From Stenotrophomonas oahuensis (GTDB lineage: Bacteria > Pseudomonadota > Gammaproteobacteria > Xanthomonadales > Xanthomonadaceae): a DNA stretch of 64,000 nucleotides. Shown piece after piece: positions 1 to 9,135 of this stretch. Position 1 is the first letter of the stretch, and every line of letters begins with the position of its first letter. The position numbers were made by a program, and so were the translations under genes. The notes beneath the pieces were generated by a model. That model made no database searches and had not been told where the DNA came from. It saw only the letters and a list, made by a program, of their open reading frames with translations. The stretch lies in contig NZ_CP115541.1 in the NCBI RefSeq assembly GCF_031834595.1, forward strand, positions 3,528,501-3,592,500, written 5' to 3'.

Positions 1-425
1 ATCAGGTCCACGTTGAGGCTGGCTTCCCAGCCGGCGTCATCGTCGACCATGCCGTAGCCGGTGGCGTTGTTCACCAGTACATCGATGCCGCCCAAGGCGT
101 TGGCGGCGGCTTCCAGCCAGCGCTGGATGTCCTCGGGTTTGCCAAGATCGGCAGGCACGGTGTGGATGTCCATACCGGCCAGCGACGCATCCGCCCGCAG
201 CGCGGCCAACCCGGCCTCGCCACGTGCGCACACCGAAACATGGGCCCCTGCGCGGGCAAAGGCCAGTGCCATGCACCGGCCAATGCCCTTGCTGCCCCCG
301 GCCACCAGAACGCGGCGGCCGGAAAAATCCAGCACGCGCCGGCCATCTATCGCGCCATCGGGGGCGCTGATGGCCCCCGGTAGGTGCCGACCGTTGGTCG
401 GCACATTGCCCGGCACGTTCGCCAT
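1..425 (-). CDS. SDR family oxidoreductase (partial, C-terminus outside window)
   Basis: NAD(P)-dependent short-chain dehydrogenase/reductase. About 141 N-terminal residues are visible. After a ~33-residue lead comes the Rossmann motif GGSKGIGR, then a VLVNNATG segment matching the NNAG motif of the family. The start ATG (423-425) shares one base with the stop codon of the upstream aldehyde dehydrogenase (TGATG arrangement), so the two are very probably co-transcribed and translationally coupled. The catalytic Tyr-x-x-x-Lys lies beyond the window edge, so activity cannot be judged. The substrate is unknown; the ALDH7 neighbour suggests amino-acid or aldehyde catabolism. Confidence 0.85.
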   Translation of the reverse strand, partial: MANVPGNVPTNGRHLPGAISAPDGAIDGRRVLDFSGRRVLVAGGSKGIGRCMALAFARAGAHVSVCARGEAGLAALRADASLAGMDIHTVPADLGKPEDIQRWLEAAANALGGIDVLVNNATGYGMVDDDAGWEASLNVDL

Positions 426-1954
426 CACAGATCGAACTTGATGCCCTGTGCCAGCGGCAGCGAATCCGAATAATTGATGGTGTTGGTCTGGCGGCGCATG
501 TAGACCTTCCATGCATCCGAACCCGACTCACGACCACCGCCGGTGTCCTTCTCGCCGCCAAACGCGCCGCCGATCTCCGCACCCGAGGTGCCGATGTTGA
601 CGTTGGCAATGCCGCAGTCCGAACCGGCCGCCGACAGGAAGCGCTCGGCCGCCTTCAGGTTCTGGGTGAAGATCGACGACGACAGGCCCTGCGGCACGCC
701 GTTCTGCATGTCGATGGCTTCGTCCAGCGTGCTGTACTTCATTACGTACAGAATGGGCGCGAAGGTTTCGTGCTGCACCACTTCGTCGCTGTTCTTCAGG
801 CCGGTGACAATCGCCGGCAGCACGAAGTTGCCCGGGCGATCAATACGCGTGCCGCCGGTTTCCACCGTGCCGCCGCTGGCCTTGGCCTTCTCAATCGAGG
901 CCAGGAACTGCTGCACCGCGCTGTCGCTGTTCAGTGGGCCCATCAGGTTGGCGGCGTCGGTCGGGTCGCCGATCTTGCCTTCCACCTGCTTGTACGCCTT
1001 CTTCAGCGTGGCCAGCACGTTGTCGTAGATCGATTCGTGCACGATCAGGCGGCGCGTGGTGGTGCAGCGCTGGCCGGCCGTACCGACCGCGCCAAACACG
1101 ATACCCGGCACGGCCAGCTTCAGGTCGGCGGTTTCGTCCAGGATGATGGCGTTGTTGCCGCCCAGTTCCAGCAGGCAGCGGCCCAGGCGGCGCGCGACCT
1201 TTTCGTTCACCGTGCGGCCCACCTGGGTGGAGCCGGTGAAGCTGATCAGTGGAATGCGGCGGTCTTCCACCAGCTTTTCCGACAGCGCGGTGCCGGCGTC
1301 GTTGATCAGGAAGAAGATGTCCGGGAAGCCGGCATCGCGCAGCGCTTCATTGCAGATGCGCATCGAGGCAATAGCGGTCAGCGGGGTCTTGTTGGACGGC
1401 TTCCAGATGCAGATATCACCGCAGATGGCGGCCAGGAACGAGTTCCACGCCCACACCGCAACCGGGAAGTTGAACGCACTGATGATGCCGACCAGGCCCA
1501 GCGGCTGGTACTGCTCATACATGCGGTGGCCCGGGCGCTCGGAATGCATGGTGTAGCCATACAGCATGCGGCTCTGACCCACGGCGAAGTCGGCGATGTC
1601 GATCATCTCCTGCACTTCACCGTCGCCTTCCGGCTTGCTCTTGCCCATTTCCAGCGCAACCAGCGAGCCCAGCGCGTCCTTGTTGGCGCGCAGCGCTTCG
1701 CCACACAGGCGCACGGCTTCGCCACGGCGCGGGGCCGGGGTGGTGCGCCACACCTTGAAGGCTTCCTGGGCGCGGGCAACCACGGTTTCGTAGTCGGCCT
1801 CGGTGGTGGCATGCACCTGGGCGATGGATTCACCCGTGGTCGGGTTCACCGGCGTGATCACCCCGGCGCTGGCCGTGGACCATTCGCCATTGCCAAGGTA
1901 GGTGCCAGCGTTGGTTGCATCCAGGCCAAGGGCCTTGAGCAGGGCAGAGGACAT
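425..1954 (-). CDS. Aldehyde dehydrogenase, ALDH7 (antiquitin / aminoadipate-semialdehyde) type
   Basis: 509-residue NAD-dependent aldehyde dehydrogenase. The catalytic Glu lies in LELGGNN (about residue 263) and the catalytic Cys in [12 protein letters not shown] (Cys297). The C-terminal [19 protein letters not shown] region is typical of the ALDH7 branch, whose characterised members oxidise alpha-aminoadipate semialdehyde/piperideine-6-carboxylate in lysine catabolism. The reading frame is open for another 133 codons upstream, but AGGAG seven bases before the ATG at 1954 and the family N-terminus ([11 protein letters not shown]) fix this start. It overlaps the following SDR gene by one base. 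Lysine catabolism is inferred from family only. Confidence 0.9.
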   Translation of the reverse strand: MSSALLKALGLDATNAGTYLGNGEWSTASAGVITPVNPTTGESIAQVHATTEADYETVVARAQEAFKVWRTTPAPRRGEAVRLCGEALRANKDALGSLVALEMGKSKPEGDGEVQEMIDIADFAVGQSRMLYGYTMHSERPGHRMYEQYQPLGLVGIISAFNFPVAVWAWNSFLAAICGDICIWKPSNKTPLTAIASMRICNEALRDAGFPDIFFLINDAGTALSEKLVEDRRIPLISFTGSTQVGRTVNEKVARRLGRCLLELGGNNAIILDETADLKLAVPGIVFGAVGTAGQRCTTTRRLIVHESIYDNVLATLKKAYKQVEGKIGDPTDAANLMGPLNSDSAVQQFLASIEKAKASGGTVETGGTRIDRPGNFVLPAIVTGLKNSDEVVQHETFAPILYVMKYSTLDEAIDMQNGVPQGLSSSIFTQNLKAAERFLSAAGSDCGIANVNIGTSGAEIGGAFGGEKDTGGGRESGSDAWKVYMRRQTNTINYSDSLPLAQGIKFDL

Positions 1955-2091
1955 GCAAACTCCTGTTGCGTATCGAAATGGGTGCAGACCCACCATTCTA
2001 TCAGTCTGCTTTGCAGCCCCATGACGCAGCGCCGCACCGCACCTTCCCACGCCTGCACCTTGGGGCAATTGATGATCGTTCGCGGTGCAAC

Positions 2092-2113
2092 GTAGAGCCG
2101 GGCTTGCCCGGCT
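2092..2113 (+). repeat. SMAG-type GTAG palindrome
   Basis: GTAG followed by a GC-rich hairpin (AGCCGGGC TT GCCCGGCT). The same unit recurs at 21216, 30647, 32783, 42021, 60209 and 60243 in this window. It sits between the divergently oriented aldehyde dehydrogenase and kdsA genes. Confidence 0.85.
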
Positions 2114-2210
2114 GCTCTCCGCGACCAACCCATCACCCATGCAATCCCCCAAAGCCGCCCCCATATCCAACCCGTTACAATCCCTTTCTGAACATCCCCC
2201 AGGAACCTGA

Positions 2211-3056
<846 letters not shown>

Positions 3057-3174
3057 TTCCGGCGGGTTTGCGGGGTGGCCAGCCTTGGTCACCTCGCTGA
3101 ATGCAGGTATCCTTATATGCGGGGCCGGTGCAATGCCGGCCCGTCACGCATCGGCGGTATGCTTCCGCCCGCAT

Positions 3175-3251
3175 GGCCCCGTAGCTCAGCTGGATAGAGC
3201 GTCCCCCTCCTAAGGGGAAGGTCGCCCGTTCGAATCGGGCCGGGGTCACCA
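3175..3251 (+). tRNA. tRNA-Arg (anticodon CCT)
   Basis: 77-nt cloverleaf. The acceptor stem GGCCCCG pairs with CGGGGTC (one G-T pair). The anticodon stem TCCCC/GGGGA encloses the loop CTCCTAA with anticodon CCT. The T-arm is GCCCG TTCGAAT CGGGC, and CCA is encoded. Its 3' part is duplicated at 4510-4553, making it an integration target. Confidence 0.96.
3207..3250 (+). repeat. attL-like direct repeat (within tRNA-Arg)
   Basis: 44 bp from the anticodon loop to the second C of CCA; identical to 4510-4553. The flanking bases differ on both sides (C versus A on the left, A versus T on the right), so the repeat ends are exact. Confidence 0.85.
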
Positions 3252-3498
3252 GTTACTTGGTTCGTCACCTCGGTAAGCGACTACGGCGCGAATCTCTGCT
3301 CTGCGGCTTTCGACTCGATTCTGCTCATGCGACTGGAAGAGCGCTTGATAGGCTTCAACTCCGACAATTATCGGGGAGGGCAGCGAATCCTCGGGAGTAC
3401 GGGCGAAACTTGCGTGCGCCCCGCTCTTACATCGGTGGCCGTCGAGATCTTCAGGTTTGGTCCATCAATAGGCCGATTGGGCTCTGCGAGGACTCCGT

Positions 3499-4161
3499 TC
3501 AACCGCGCAATAGACCACGGCCTTCTGCGACGTGTCGCAAGGCGGCGACCTCGTCGAGCATGATTAGATCGTCAATATCTTCGCCTTGTCGATCCTCTTC
3601 ATCCATTGAGTCCCACTCATCCCGATCCAACACATCGTCCACCAAGCGGGCAACCGTTGACGCCGCCGCGGCGGGTTTGAGCGGACTATTGCCGACCATC
3701 ACATAAGCAGAGCAGTGCTTGGCCTTGAAGCCGTCAGCGGAGGCGAGCGATACCCACGCGCCGCGCCCGGAAAGCAGGGTGTCGGTCAACACCATTCCTC
3801 CAACGTGAGTGGTGCTGTCAGCCAGCTCCGCGATGATAGCGTCGTTGGCGACGAGGTCGCCCGTGACGACTAAGTTCTGCCCATGGCCGGTAATGAGCTG
3901 CTGACACCGCAGACTTCCAAGCACGATCAGGGCTCCATGGTCGTGGGAGCCCGTGGCAACAACGACATTGCCTTCCACTTCGAGGTCACCGTCAATGAGC
4001 ATGAACTGCGCATTTGGCCTCCAAGCGGTGGTTGTCGCGCACCGAACCGCCGGCACGATGGTCCAAGCATCCCCCACCTCAAAGAGTTGCTTTGCCAAGT
4101 CTTTGGTTGCCCCGTCAGGCAGGGCCTCAAGCCGTTCAAACGTGATCCTTTCGTCGCCCAT
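3499..4161 (-). CDS. Hypothetical protein with beta-helix-like (polymer-forming-type) region
   Basis: About 220 residues; no family recognised with certainty. The middle (roughly residues 50-140) is a run of short hydrophobic strands with Gly/Asp turns (IDGDLEVEGNVVV, LIVLGSLRCQQLITG, LVVTGDLVANDAI). This resembles the repeated-turn architecture of polymer-forming/bactofilin-like beta-helices. The C-terminus is very acidic (DSMDEEDRQGEDIDDL). An in-frame ATG at 4176 exists, but the GGAG before the ATG at 4161 favours the shorter form. The gene is the only intact cargo of the tRNA-bounded element. Function unknown. Confidence 0.6.
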   Translation of the reverse strand: MGDERITFERLEALPDGATKDLAKQLFEVGDAWTIVPAVRCATTTAWRPNAQFMLIDGDLEVEGNVVVATGSHDHGALIVLGSLRCQQLITGHGQNLVVTGDLVANDAIIAELADSTTHVGGMVLTDTLLSGRGAWVSLASADGFKAKHCSAYVMVGNSPLKPAAAASTVARLVDDVLDRDEWDSMDEEDRQGEDIDDLIMLDEVAALRHVAEGRGLLRG

Positions 4162-4257
4162 CTTCAAATTCTCCATTTTCTTGCTTAAACCAGCTTTGCA
4201 CGGGGCACTGGGCCCTGGCCGGTTAGTCTAAGCCAAAGAACCAATACTGAGGGGGGC

Positions 4258-4500
4258 ATGGATTTTAAGGAGCTGTAGACGCTCCCTAGGCCTACGTCAC
4301 GTTCCCCTCGCCGTCGCTACACCGATGATCAGAAAGCCCAAGCCGTCATCCTGGTTGAATCCATCGGGCCTACCGCCGCTGCCCGGCATCTCAACGTTGC
4401 TGTTAAATCGCTGGCGAACTGGCTCTAAGCCTCGCGTGCGAGTCAGCCGGGCGAGATGGAGGTGGTACGCAAAGCAATTGCGGAGCGGAGGTCAGTTGTA
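4258..4500 (+). pseudogene. Decayed IS3-type OrfA transposase fragment
   Basis: Reading from the ATG at 4258 in one frame gives a helix-turn-helix OrfA-like segment (RRRYTDDQKAQAVILVE, then TAAARHLNVAVKSLANWL). It is interrupted by TAG at 4276-4278 and TAA at 4426-4428, then continues in frame (EMEVVRKAIAERR) until it runs into the 44-bp att repeat. No OrfB or terminal repeats remain. The element is dead; it may have been truncated by the tRNA-targeted recombination. Confidence 0.6.
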
Positions 4501-4509
4501 AGTCGCCCA

Positions 4510-4553
4510 CTCCTAAGGGGAAGGTCGCCCGTTCGAATCGGGCCGGGGTCACC
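4510..4553 (+). repeat. attR-like direct repeat (partial tRNA-Arg copy)
   Basis: Exact 44-bp copy of 3207-3250, lacking the 5' half of the tRNA and the terminal CCA A. It marks the far edge of the inserted segment. Confidence 0.85.
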
Positions 4554-5167
4554 TGATTCCTTCAGGCGACCTGAAGTCTTCATCGATCTTCAGCGTCTTG
4601 CTGGAGAGCGAGTGGAAGTCGTCGGATCGACGGTAGAAGGCGCGGCAGAGTTGCCACGGGTCGTCCATGTCTCCGAAGTTCGCCGGCTAGGGAACGGAGA
4701 AGCCTTGCTCGAGCCGCCGCTCTTATAGATGCAGAGGGTTCTGGGGCGTCTCCAAACGGCGAGGAATTCAAGGCGCGGAGCCGCAACTACTGGCGATTGC
4801 GACACTCCGGTAGGGCTGACTGAAAAATGGCGGGCCTGACGAACTCTTGGCGAGAATGTGATGCGGTTGGCGCTTTCTCACGCTGTATTCGACATTTTTG
4901 ATCCGATTGCGTCGCGTCGTTGGCGTTTCTCGCCATCTCCGAAATATCATGCGCGGAAGCCTGCTTCACATCGCGTGAGTGATTTCGCAAGGTGTGTCCA
5001 GGGAGCCTGACAGCTCTACATAGGTAACGCTTGAACGTCGTATGCCGGGAGGGTGGCGAAATAGAACACCTCCGAGGAAATACGCCGCGCCGTTCCTATG
5101 TACGGTTGTCAGCCTCCCGGCTTCCTCGTCATTTCGACGGGGGAGAACACTCTTGACGAGGTTACAT
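4554..5167. other. Intergenic stretch without supported genes
   Basis: About 610 bases between the att copy and the symE-like gene. Short open frames occur on both strands, but none has a convincing start, ribosome site or recognisable family. The stretch around 4830-5000 is relatively AT-rich and could hold the promoter of the toxin-like gene. I see no RNA gene. Confidence 0.5.
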
Positions 5168-5428
5168 ATGACAGTTTCAAGCTCCGATAACAACGGCAGT
5201 AACGGCAGCGACAACAAGCCCAAGGGCCGGCTCTACTTCACCAAGCCCGACACTCTCCGAGTGAGGGCCATCCAGGATCCGACCGGGAAGCGCAACCTGG
5301 CCAGCAACCGCATCCCCTGCCTGTGGCTGCGCGGCATGTGGATGTCCCGGGTTGGCTGGGAGGTGGGCAGCCGGCTGGCGATTGAATGGAAGGAGGACTG
5401 CATCATCCTCCGCAACATGAAGGTCTGA
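5168..5428 (+). CDS. SymE-like toxin of the type I addiction-module family
   Basis: 86 residues. After a low-complexity Ser/Asn/Gly N-terminus, residues ~48-86 match the SymE toxin core: an IPCLWLRGMWMSRVGW stretch, then GSRLAIEW and an IILR end, the AbrB-like fold of SOS-induced SymE. In E. coli the gene is repressed by an antisense RNA (SymR) and the protein degrades or binds nucleic acid. GAGG lies 8 bases before the ATG. An upstream in-frame ATG at 5042 lacks such a site. No LexA box or antisense promoter could be confirmed by eye. A small unknown gene follows. Confidence 0.75.
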   Translation: MTVSSSDNNGSNGSDNKPKGRLYFTKPDTLRVRAIQDPTGKRNLASNRIPCLWLRGMWMSRVGWEVGSRLAIEWKEDCIILRNMKV

Positions 5429-5550
5429 CATTAACGGCTTAGCCACCCCGGTTGGCGGTGTGCGCATGGCGCGCAGTGTGTATGCCGTCAATCGGGGAAC
5501 AGCCGGCCGAAGGCGGCTCAGCGATCGGCTGCCAAGTTGTGGAGGTGCCT

Positions 5551-5832
5551 ATGTCCCCAGAATTCCTTCCGATTGATCTCGACGCTCTTAAGCTAGCGTC
5601 CGCTGCCCAGCAAACATCTGCAGAGCAGGGTCCGATGATCTCGTTGTCCAAGTCCTCACTGGACGAGCTGATGAGTATCGCCGGCGTGACCGGCTATGGG
5701 CTGTCTGGCGACAGAGAGTTGGTTGTCTACGTGGTGGCTGATAGCGTCATCGACAACCTCCCCGAGCGCCTTGATGGCCTGAAGATCCGGGCTGAGCAGA
5801 CCGGCACGATCAAGACACTGATTGGGGGTTGA
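5551..5832 (+). CDS. Hypothetical protein, 93 aa
   Basis: The start is set by GGAGG six bases before the ATG, although the frame is open from 5452. Residues ~35-90 (GVTGYGLSGDRELVVYVV, then LPERLDGLKIRAEQTG) resemble the small domain found ahead of some bacterial serine-protease-like proteins (a GVvGvGl...vvVyV...lP..ldGvpV..e.tG pattern). No protease domain is present. It lies 122 bases after the SymE-like gene and may be transcribed with it. Function unknown. Confidence 0.65.
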   Translation: MSPEFLPIDLDALKLASAAQQTSAEQGPMISLSKSSLDELMSIAGVTGYGLSGDRELVVYVVADSVIDNLPERLDGLKIRAEQTGTIKTLIGG

Positions 5833-5944
5833 GGGCGGTTCGCGTCAATCTCTTCCGTGAGCAGTGCTGGTGCCGTTGGCCGACGTGCATGGAAGTCGGC
5901 ATACAGTCTCATGACGTGCGCTGGGCGAAGGCTACAGTCCGCCC

Positions 5945-6133
5945 ATGCACATCCCAGACATCGAATTCCTCGCACCGGTATCCGACCGGTCTGACCCCAC
6001 CAAGCTCGCGCCGAGCTTCGGGCATCTGCTGCTTCGTGACGAGCGAACGCCTGAGGAGCAGTGGGCTGCCATGATCAGAGAGGCTGACCGCCGGAAGGGC
6101 CGGAAGCGAAGTCGTTGGTGGGAGACGGGGTGA
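5945..6133 (+). CDS. Small hypothetical protein, 62 aa
   Basis: Short, charged protein. The C-terminal half (RTPEEQWAAMIREADRRKG, then RKRSRWWE) is predicted helical and strongly basic. No family recognised. The ribosome site is weak. The lack of transmembrane or signal features suggests a cytoplasmic protein. Coding status is likely but not certain. Confidence 0.45.
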   Translation: MHIPDIEFLAPVSDRSDPTKLAPSFGHLLLRDERTPEEQWAAMIREADRRKGRKRSRWWETG

Positions 6134-6165
6134 GGCGGGGTGAGGCGGGTGTTCCTGCGTTTTTT

Positions 6166-6224
6166 GGTCATGCCCTATCGAACGTTTGGTTGCTATCGGC
6201 GGTCGACTGTCGTGCGACCCTACC
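6166..6224. repeat. Long SMAG-type intergenic repeat (CTAC end on + strand)
   Basis: A ~59-bp unit running from GGTCATGCC to the hairpin GGTCGACTGTCGTGCGACC and CTACC (GTAG when read on the minus strand). Close copies are at 7158, 11007, 13914, 14768 and 15321, with diverged ones at 30872, 32668 and 45028. The gap 6134-6540 around it contains no gene I can support; 6225-6540 presumably carries the promoter of the Gln-rich gene. Confidence 0.8.
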
Positions 6225-6540
6225 GGAGCCATTTCCGCGTGCGTGTTATCAGGGCAGGTTTCCCGTGCCCGCGAGCGGATCGGTATCCGATGGTGCGTTG
6301 CCATAGCCAGGTCGGTGTGTGGGTTCGAAGAGAGGTCGGGGTGTGCCGATCTGCGAGAACATCGATATCGAGCGGGACAAGTACACGATCGGACGGTCAT
6401 GGCTACTAGTCTGTTCTGAATGATTTACGTTGGTGCGCTTCGTGTCTGCGCGTAGGCTCGTTTCCGGCACATCAGTCTCACTGACACAAGCGCAGAGTCG
6501 ATCCATCGGCCTCATGGTGACGCCGAGTTCGGAGAAGATC

Positions 6541-6681
6541 ATGACCAATCAGAACCAGCAAGGACAGCAGAACCAGCAGGGCCAGCAGGATCGCCAAGAT
6601 CAGCGTCAAGGCCAGCAGCAGCAACAGCAGGATCAGAAGCGCGAGCGCTCTGGTCAGCAGGGTGACCAGGAAGAAGAGTGA
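6541..6681 (+). CDS. Gln-rich low-complexity miniprotein, 46 aa
   Basis: Starts with MTNQNQQGQQNQQGQQ and is composed almost wholly of Gln, Asp, Arg, Asn and Gly, ending QQGDQEEE. No hydrophobic segment, so it is predicted soluble and disordered. GGAGAAG stands 5 bases before the ATG, and a clean hairpin terminator follows 24 bases after the stop, so it looks like a real monocistronic gene. The composition recalls small stress-induced Gln/Gly-rich proteins. Function unknown. Confidence 0.65.
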   Translation: MTNQNQQGQQNQQGQQDRQDQRQGQQQQQQDQKRERSGQQGDQEEE

Positions 6682-6704
6682 GCTGGATTCTCGTGATGGG
6701 ACAG

Positions 6705-6730
6705 AAGCCCGGCCATTGGCCGGGCTTTCG
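6705..6730 (+). terminator. Intrinsic terminator after the Gln-rich gene
   Basis: The stem AAGCCCGGCC / GGCCGGGCTT with a 3-base loop, followed by TTCGTTT, lies just downstream of the stop at 6681. Confidence 0.8.
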
Positions 6731-6794
6731 TTTGACCGGTGTTACGGGTGTTTTGCCGTGTGACGGGAAGCGACTTCTGCAGTACATCGAAGGG

Positions 6795-7037
6795 TCAGAT
6801 CTTGTCTGTGACTTCCGCGAAGAGTTGATTGCTGATGCCTTGCCGTGAGCCGCAGGCGGGGCACGTGATGACGACCCCGCCATCTACGGTTTCCAGTCCC
6901 TTCCCCGGGCGCGCGCGTAATGTGGTGCTGCAGTTGAGGCATTCTGCGTGCAGTTGCTGCACATTTGCGCATTGGTGAGGGTAGGCGGGTGCTGGAGCCT
7001 GTGCGTGCAGGATGTTGAATCGACCTGTGGTTGGCAT
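6795..7037 (-). CDS. Small zinc-ribbon protein, 80 aa
   Basis: Residues ~32-60 hold two Cys pairs, CLNC and CPAC, separated by about 22 residues, a typical zinc-ribbon arrangement for nucleic-acid or protein binding. The chosen ATG (7035-7037) gives MPTTGRFNIL. The frame is open further upstream to 7163, but that part is low-complexity and overlaps the SMAG repeat. No partner genes are evident. Confidence 0.6.
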   Translation of the reverse strand: MPTTGRFNILHAQAPAPAYPHQCANVQQLHAECLNCSTTLRARPGKGLETVDGGVVITCPACGSRQGISNQLFAEVTDKI

Positions 7038-7157
7038 GGGCGGGCGGGGTGTGGGGTTGTGAGCATTGAAACCCGAGCGCTGGATGGGTGAGGTCAATTG
7101 TTTGTGACGTGGGTGTGTTTGGTGCACCAGTCGTGCGGAGAGATGGTTGCGTTCGTT

Positions 7158-7216
7158 GGTCATGCCCTACCGGGCGGTGACGTGTTATCGGCGGTCGACT
7201 GTCGTGCGACCCTACC
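7158..7216. repeat. Long SMAG-type intergenic repeat
   Basis: Second copy of the 59-bp unit (GGTCATGCC ... GGTCGACTGTCGTGCGACC ... CTACC), lying between the zinc-ribbon gene and the Nudix gene. Confidence 0.8.
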
Positions 7217-7279
7217 AAGGCAGGTTAGCGCACGGTTGGAGTGGGGCGAGGTTCGCGCAGAGTTGGGGCCGGAGCCCGG

Positions 7280-7681
7280 TCAGCGCAGTTGGGGCGCGCG
7301 GAAGATGTGGTCGCGGGTTAGTGGGGCGAGTTCCAGGTCCCCGGGGTCCTTCGGGTTGATCCAGGCGATTTCTTCCAGTTCTGCTTTGGGGCGGACTTCG
7401 CCGGTGTGGCTGAAGGTGTACACCTGTGCGGTTACGGTGCTGCCGCGTTCATTGACGGCAGGGGCGCTGAACGTGCCGATGAAGACTGGCAGTGTGGGGG
7501 CGATGTTCAGGCCGAGCTCTTCGTCCAGCTCACGGCAGAGGGCCTGGATGGGGTCTTCGCCGGGCTCGATCTTGCCGCCGGGCTGGATGAAGGCGTGTGA
7601 TCCCTTCTTTCTTACCACCAGCACTTTGCCGTCATCGCGGGAGATGACGGCTGCTGCGATCCGGATAACGTCTGGGGACAT
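7280..7681 (-). CDS. Nudix hydrolase
   Basis: 133 residues. A complete Nudix box spans ~35-58, with GGKIEPGEDP at its start and the catalytic RELDEELG Glu residues. Members hydrolyse nucleoside diphosphate-linked substrates such as oxidised nucleotides or ADP-ribose. The N-terminus IRIAAAVISRDDGKVLVVRKKG is the usual first strand. The substrate cannot be assigned. The gene stands alone between a SMAG repeat and the IS256-family element. Confidence 0.88.
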   Translation of the reverse strand: MSPDVIRIAAAVISRDDGKVLVVRKKGSHAFIQPGGKIEPGEDPIQALCRELDEELGLNIAPTLPVFIGTFSAPAVNERGSTVTAQVYTFSHTGEVRPKAELEEIAWINPKDPGDLELAPLTRDHIFRAPQLR

Positions 7682-7764
7682 TGGGTGCCTTGTTCTAGGT
7701 GCGAGGAACGATAGTCAGGCTCCAGTTTAATAGCGCGGGCAAGTGGGGCCGACCCGCGCTGCGC

Positions 7765-9135
7765 GAGAGTGTCCGTATTTTTGTGTTCGGGCGACGTGGG
7801 CTGCCCTGTGACAGCCCGGCTTCTTAGTACGGGCTCCGGATAAATCGGTCCCCGTAAAGTACGGCAAATTGGTTCATCGCGTTCTTCCAGCCGTGGCTGG
7901 TGCCTCCCCAGTTGGCCGTGATGTTGCGCAGCCCCAGCCAGATCAGCTTGATCGCCGCCTCGTCAGTTGGAAAATGCCCTCGGGTTTTGATGACCTTCCG
8001 CAGCTGCGCATTAACGCTCTCGATGGCGTTGGTGGTGTAGATGACACGACGGATCTCAGGTGGAAACGCGAAGAAGGGTATGACGCGATCCCACGACCGT
8101 CGCCATGCCTGGGCCACCGAGGGGTAGCGCTTGCCCAGCGGCGAGCCCTCCAGCGCTTCCAGGGCCTGTTCGGCGGCCTCTGCGTTGATGGCCTGGTAGA
8201 CGGGCTTCAGCTCGGCTGCGAGGGCCCTTCGATCTTTCCAGCCGGCGTAGTCCAAGCTGTTACGGATGAGATGCACGATGCAGGTCTGGAGAGTGGTCGC
8301 TGGATAGACCGCCGCCAGCGCCTCGGGCATGCCTTTAAGGCCATCGGTCACCGCTATCAGTACGTCCTCCACGCCGCACGTCTTGAGGTCGTTGAAGACC
8401 TTCATCCAGAACTTGGCCCCTTCTGTGTTCTCGATCCAGATGCCCAGGATGTCGCGACTTCCATCAGGTAGAACGCCTAATGCCAGATAGATCGCTTTGT
8501 TGCGCACTACGCCCTCGTCACGCACCTTGACGCGCAGGGCATCAAAGAACACCACCGGATACATCAGCTCCAGCGGACGCGTCTGCCACGCCGAAATCTC
8601 TTCCAGAACCTCGTCGGTCACCGAGCTGATGAAGTCCGCCGACACGTCTGTTCCATACTGTTCAGACAGAAACGCGCGGATGTCGCGGACGCTCATTCCG
8701 CGCGCGTACATCGCGACGATCTTGTCGTCAAAACCAGTGAAACGCCGCTCGTGCTTGGGAATCAGGATGGGCTGGAAGCTGCCATCCCGGTCCCGGGGAA
8801 CGTCCAGTCGCAGGGGGCCATCCTCAGTCAGAACGGTTTTGCTGGACGTTCCATTTCGCTGATTGCCGGTCGATTCCGGTCGCTCGCTTCCGGGTGGGTA
8901 CCCCAGGTGATGGCCCAGCTCGCCCTTCAGTGCCCGCTCAATCAAGGCCTTTTTCAGGGCTGTGGTGATGTCCAGGATCTCGCCCGCGGTCGTCGCTCCG
9001 TTGGCAAGCTGCTCAACGAGCTCGGCAGGCAGGGTAGGCAGCTGACGGGCAGCGGCCTTGGCGGTCTTTTTCTTGGGTGGCATACATGATCCTTTTCAAC
9101 ATGTTATGCCCGAACACAAAATTCCTGACAGTCCC
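7765..9135 (-). mobile_element. Complete IS256-family insertion sequence
   Basis: 1371 bp. The 28-bp imperfect terminal inverted repeats (7765-7792 and 9108-9135) share TTTTGTGTTCGGGC at their inner ends. The element is flanked by the 8-bp direct repeat CGCTGCGC at 7757-7764 and 9136-9143, the target duplication length typical of IS256. It contains a single intact transposase gene. The insertion lies immediately after the stop codon of the SDR gene at 9144 and so leaves that gene intact. Confidence 0.93.
7824..9083 (-). CDS. IS256-family transposase
   Basis: 419 residues, full length for the family (mutator-type DDE transposase). The catalytic acidic residues lie in VVFFDALRVKVRDEG (first Asp), VLIAVTDGLKGMPEAL (second Asp) and TTNAIESVNAQLRK (Glu). 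The N-terminus is Lys-rich. AAGGA precedes the ATG at 9083. The frame is intact and the element has matching ends and target duplication, so it is probably still active. Confidence 0.95.
   Translation of the reverse strand: MPPKKKTAKAAARQLPTLPAELVEQLANGATTAGEILDITTALKKALIERALKGELGHHLGYPPGSERPESTGNQRNGTSSKTVLTEDGPLRLDVPRDRDGSFQPILIPKHERRFTGFDDKIVAMYARGMSVRDIRAFLSEQYGTDVSADFISSVTDEVLEEISAWQTRPLELMYPVVFFDALRVKVRDEGVVRNKAIYLALGVLPDGSRDILGIWIENTEGAKFWMKVFNDLKTCGVEDVLIAVTDGLKGMPEALAAVYPATTLQTCIVHLIRNSLDYAGWKDRRALAAELKPVYQAINAEAAEQALEALEGSPLGKRYPSVAQAWRRSWDRVIPFFAFPPEIRRVIYTTNAIESVNAQLRKVIKTRGHFPTDEAAIKLIWLGLRNITANWGGTSHGWKNAMNQFAVLYGDRFIRSPY

Larger units (their letters stand above)
3207..4553. mobile_element. 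Small tRNA-Arg-targeted integrated element or island remnant
   Basis: Segment bounded by two identical 44-bp copies of the tRNA-Arg(CCU) 3' half: 3207-3250 inside the intact tRNA and 4510-4553 downstream. This is the usual footprint of tyrosine-integrase insertion into a tRNA gene. No integrase is visible. The interior holds one minus-strand gene of unknown function and a stop-interrupted transposase fragment. Base composition is visibly less GC-rich than kdsA. Positions 3252-3498 hold no gene I can support. Confidence 0.75.

Noticed and set aside
3257..3706. 149-codon plus-strand frame inside the tRNA-bounded element, considered as an integrase remnant
   Set aside because: No integrase motifs (no R..HxxR..Y pattern), Arg/Ser-rich composition, and its second half overlaps the better-supported minus-strand gene.
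6186..6419. Overlapping short frames across the SMAG repeat upstream of the Gln-rich gene
   Set aside because: They are generated by the repeat itself and similar peptides appear at every copy; no ribosome sites.
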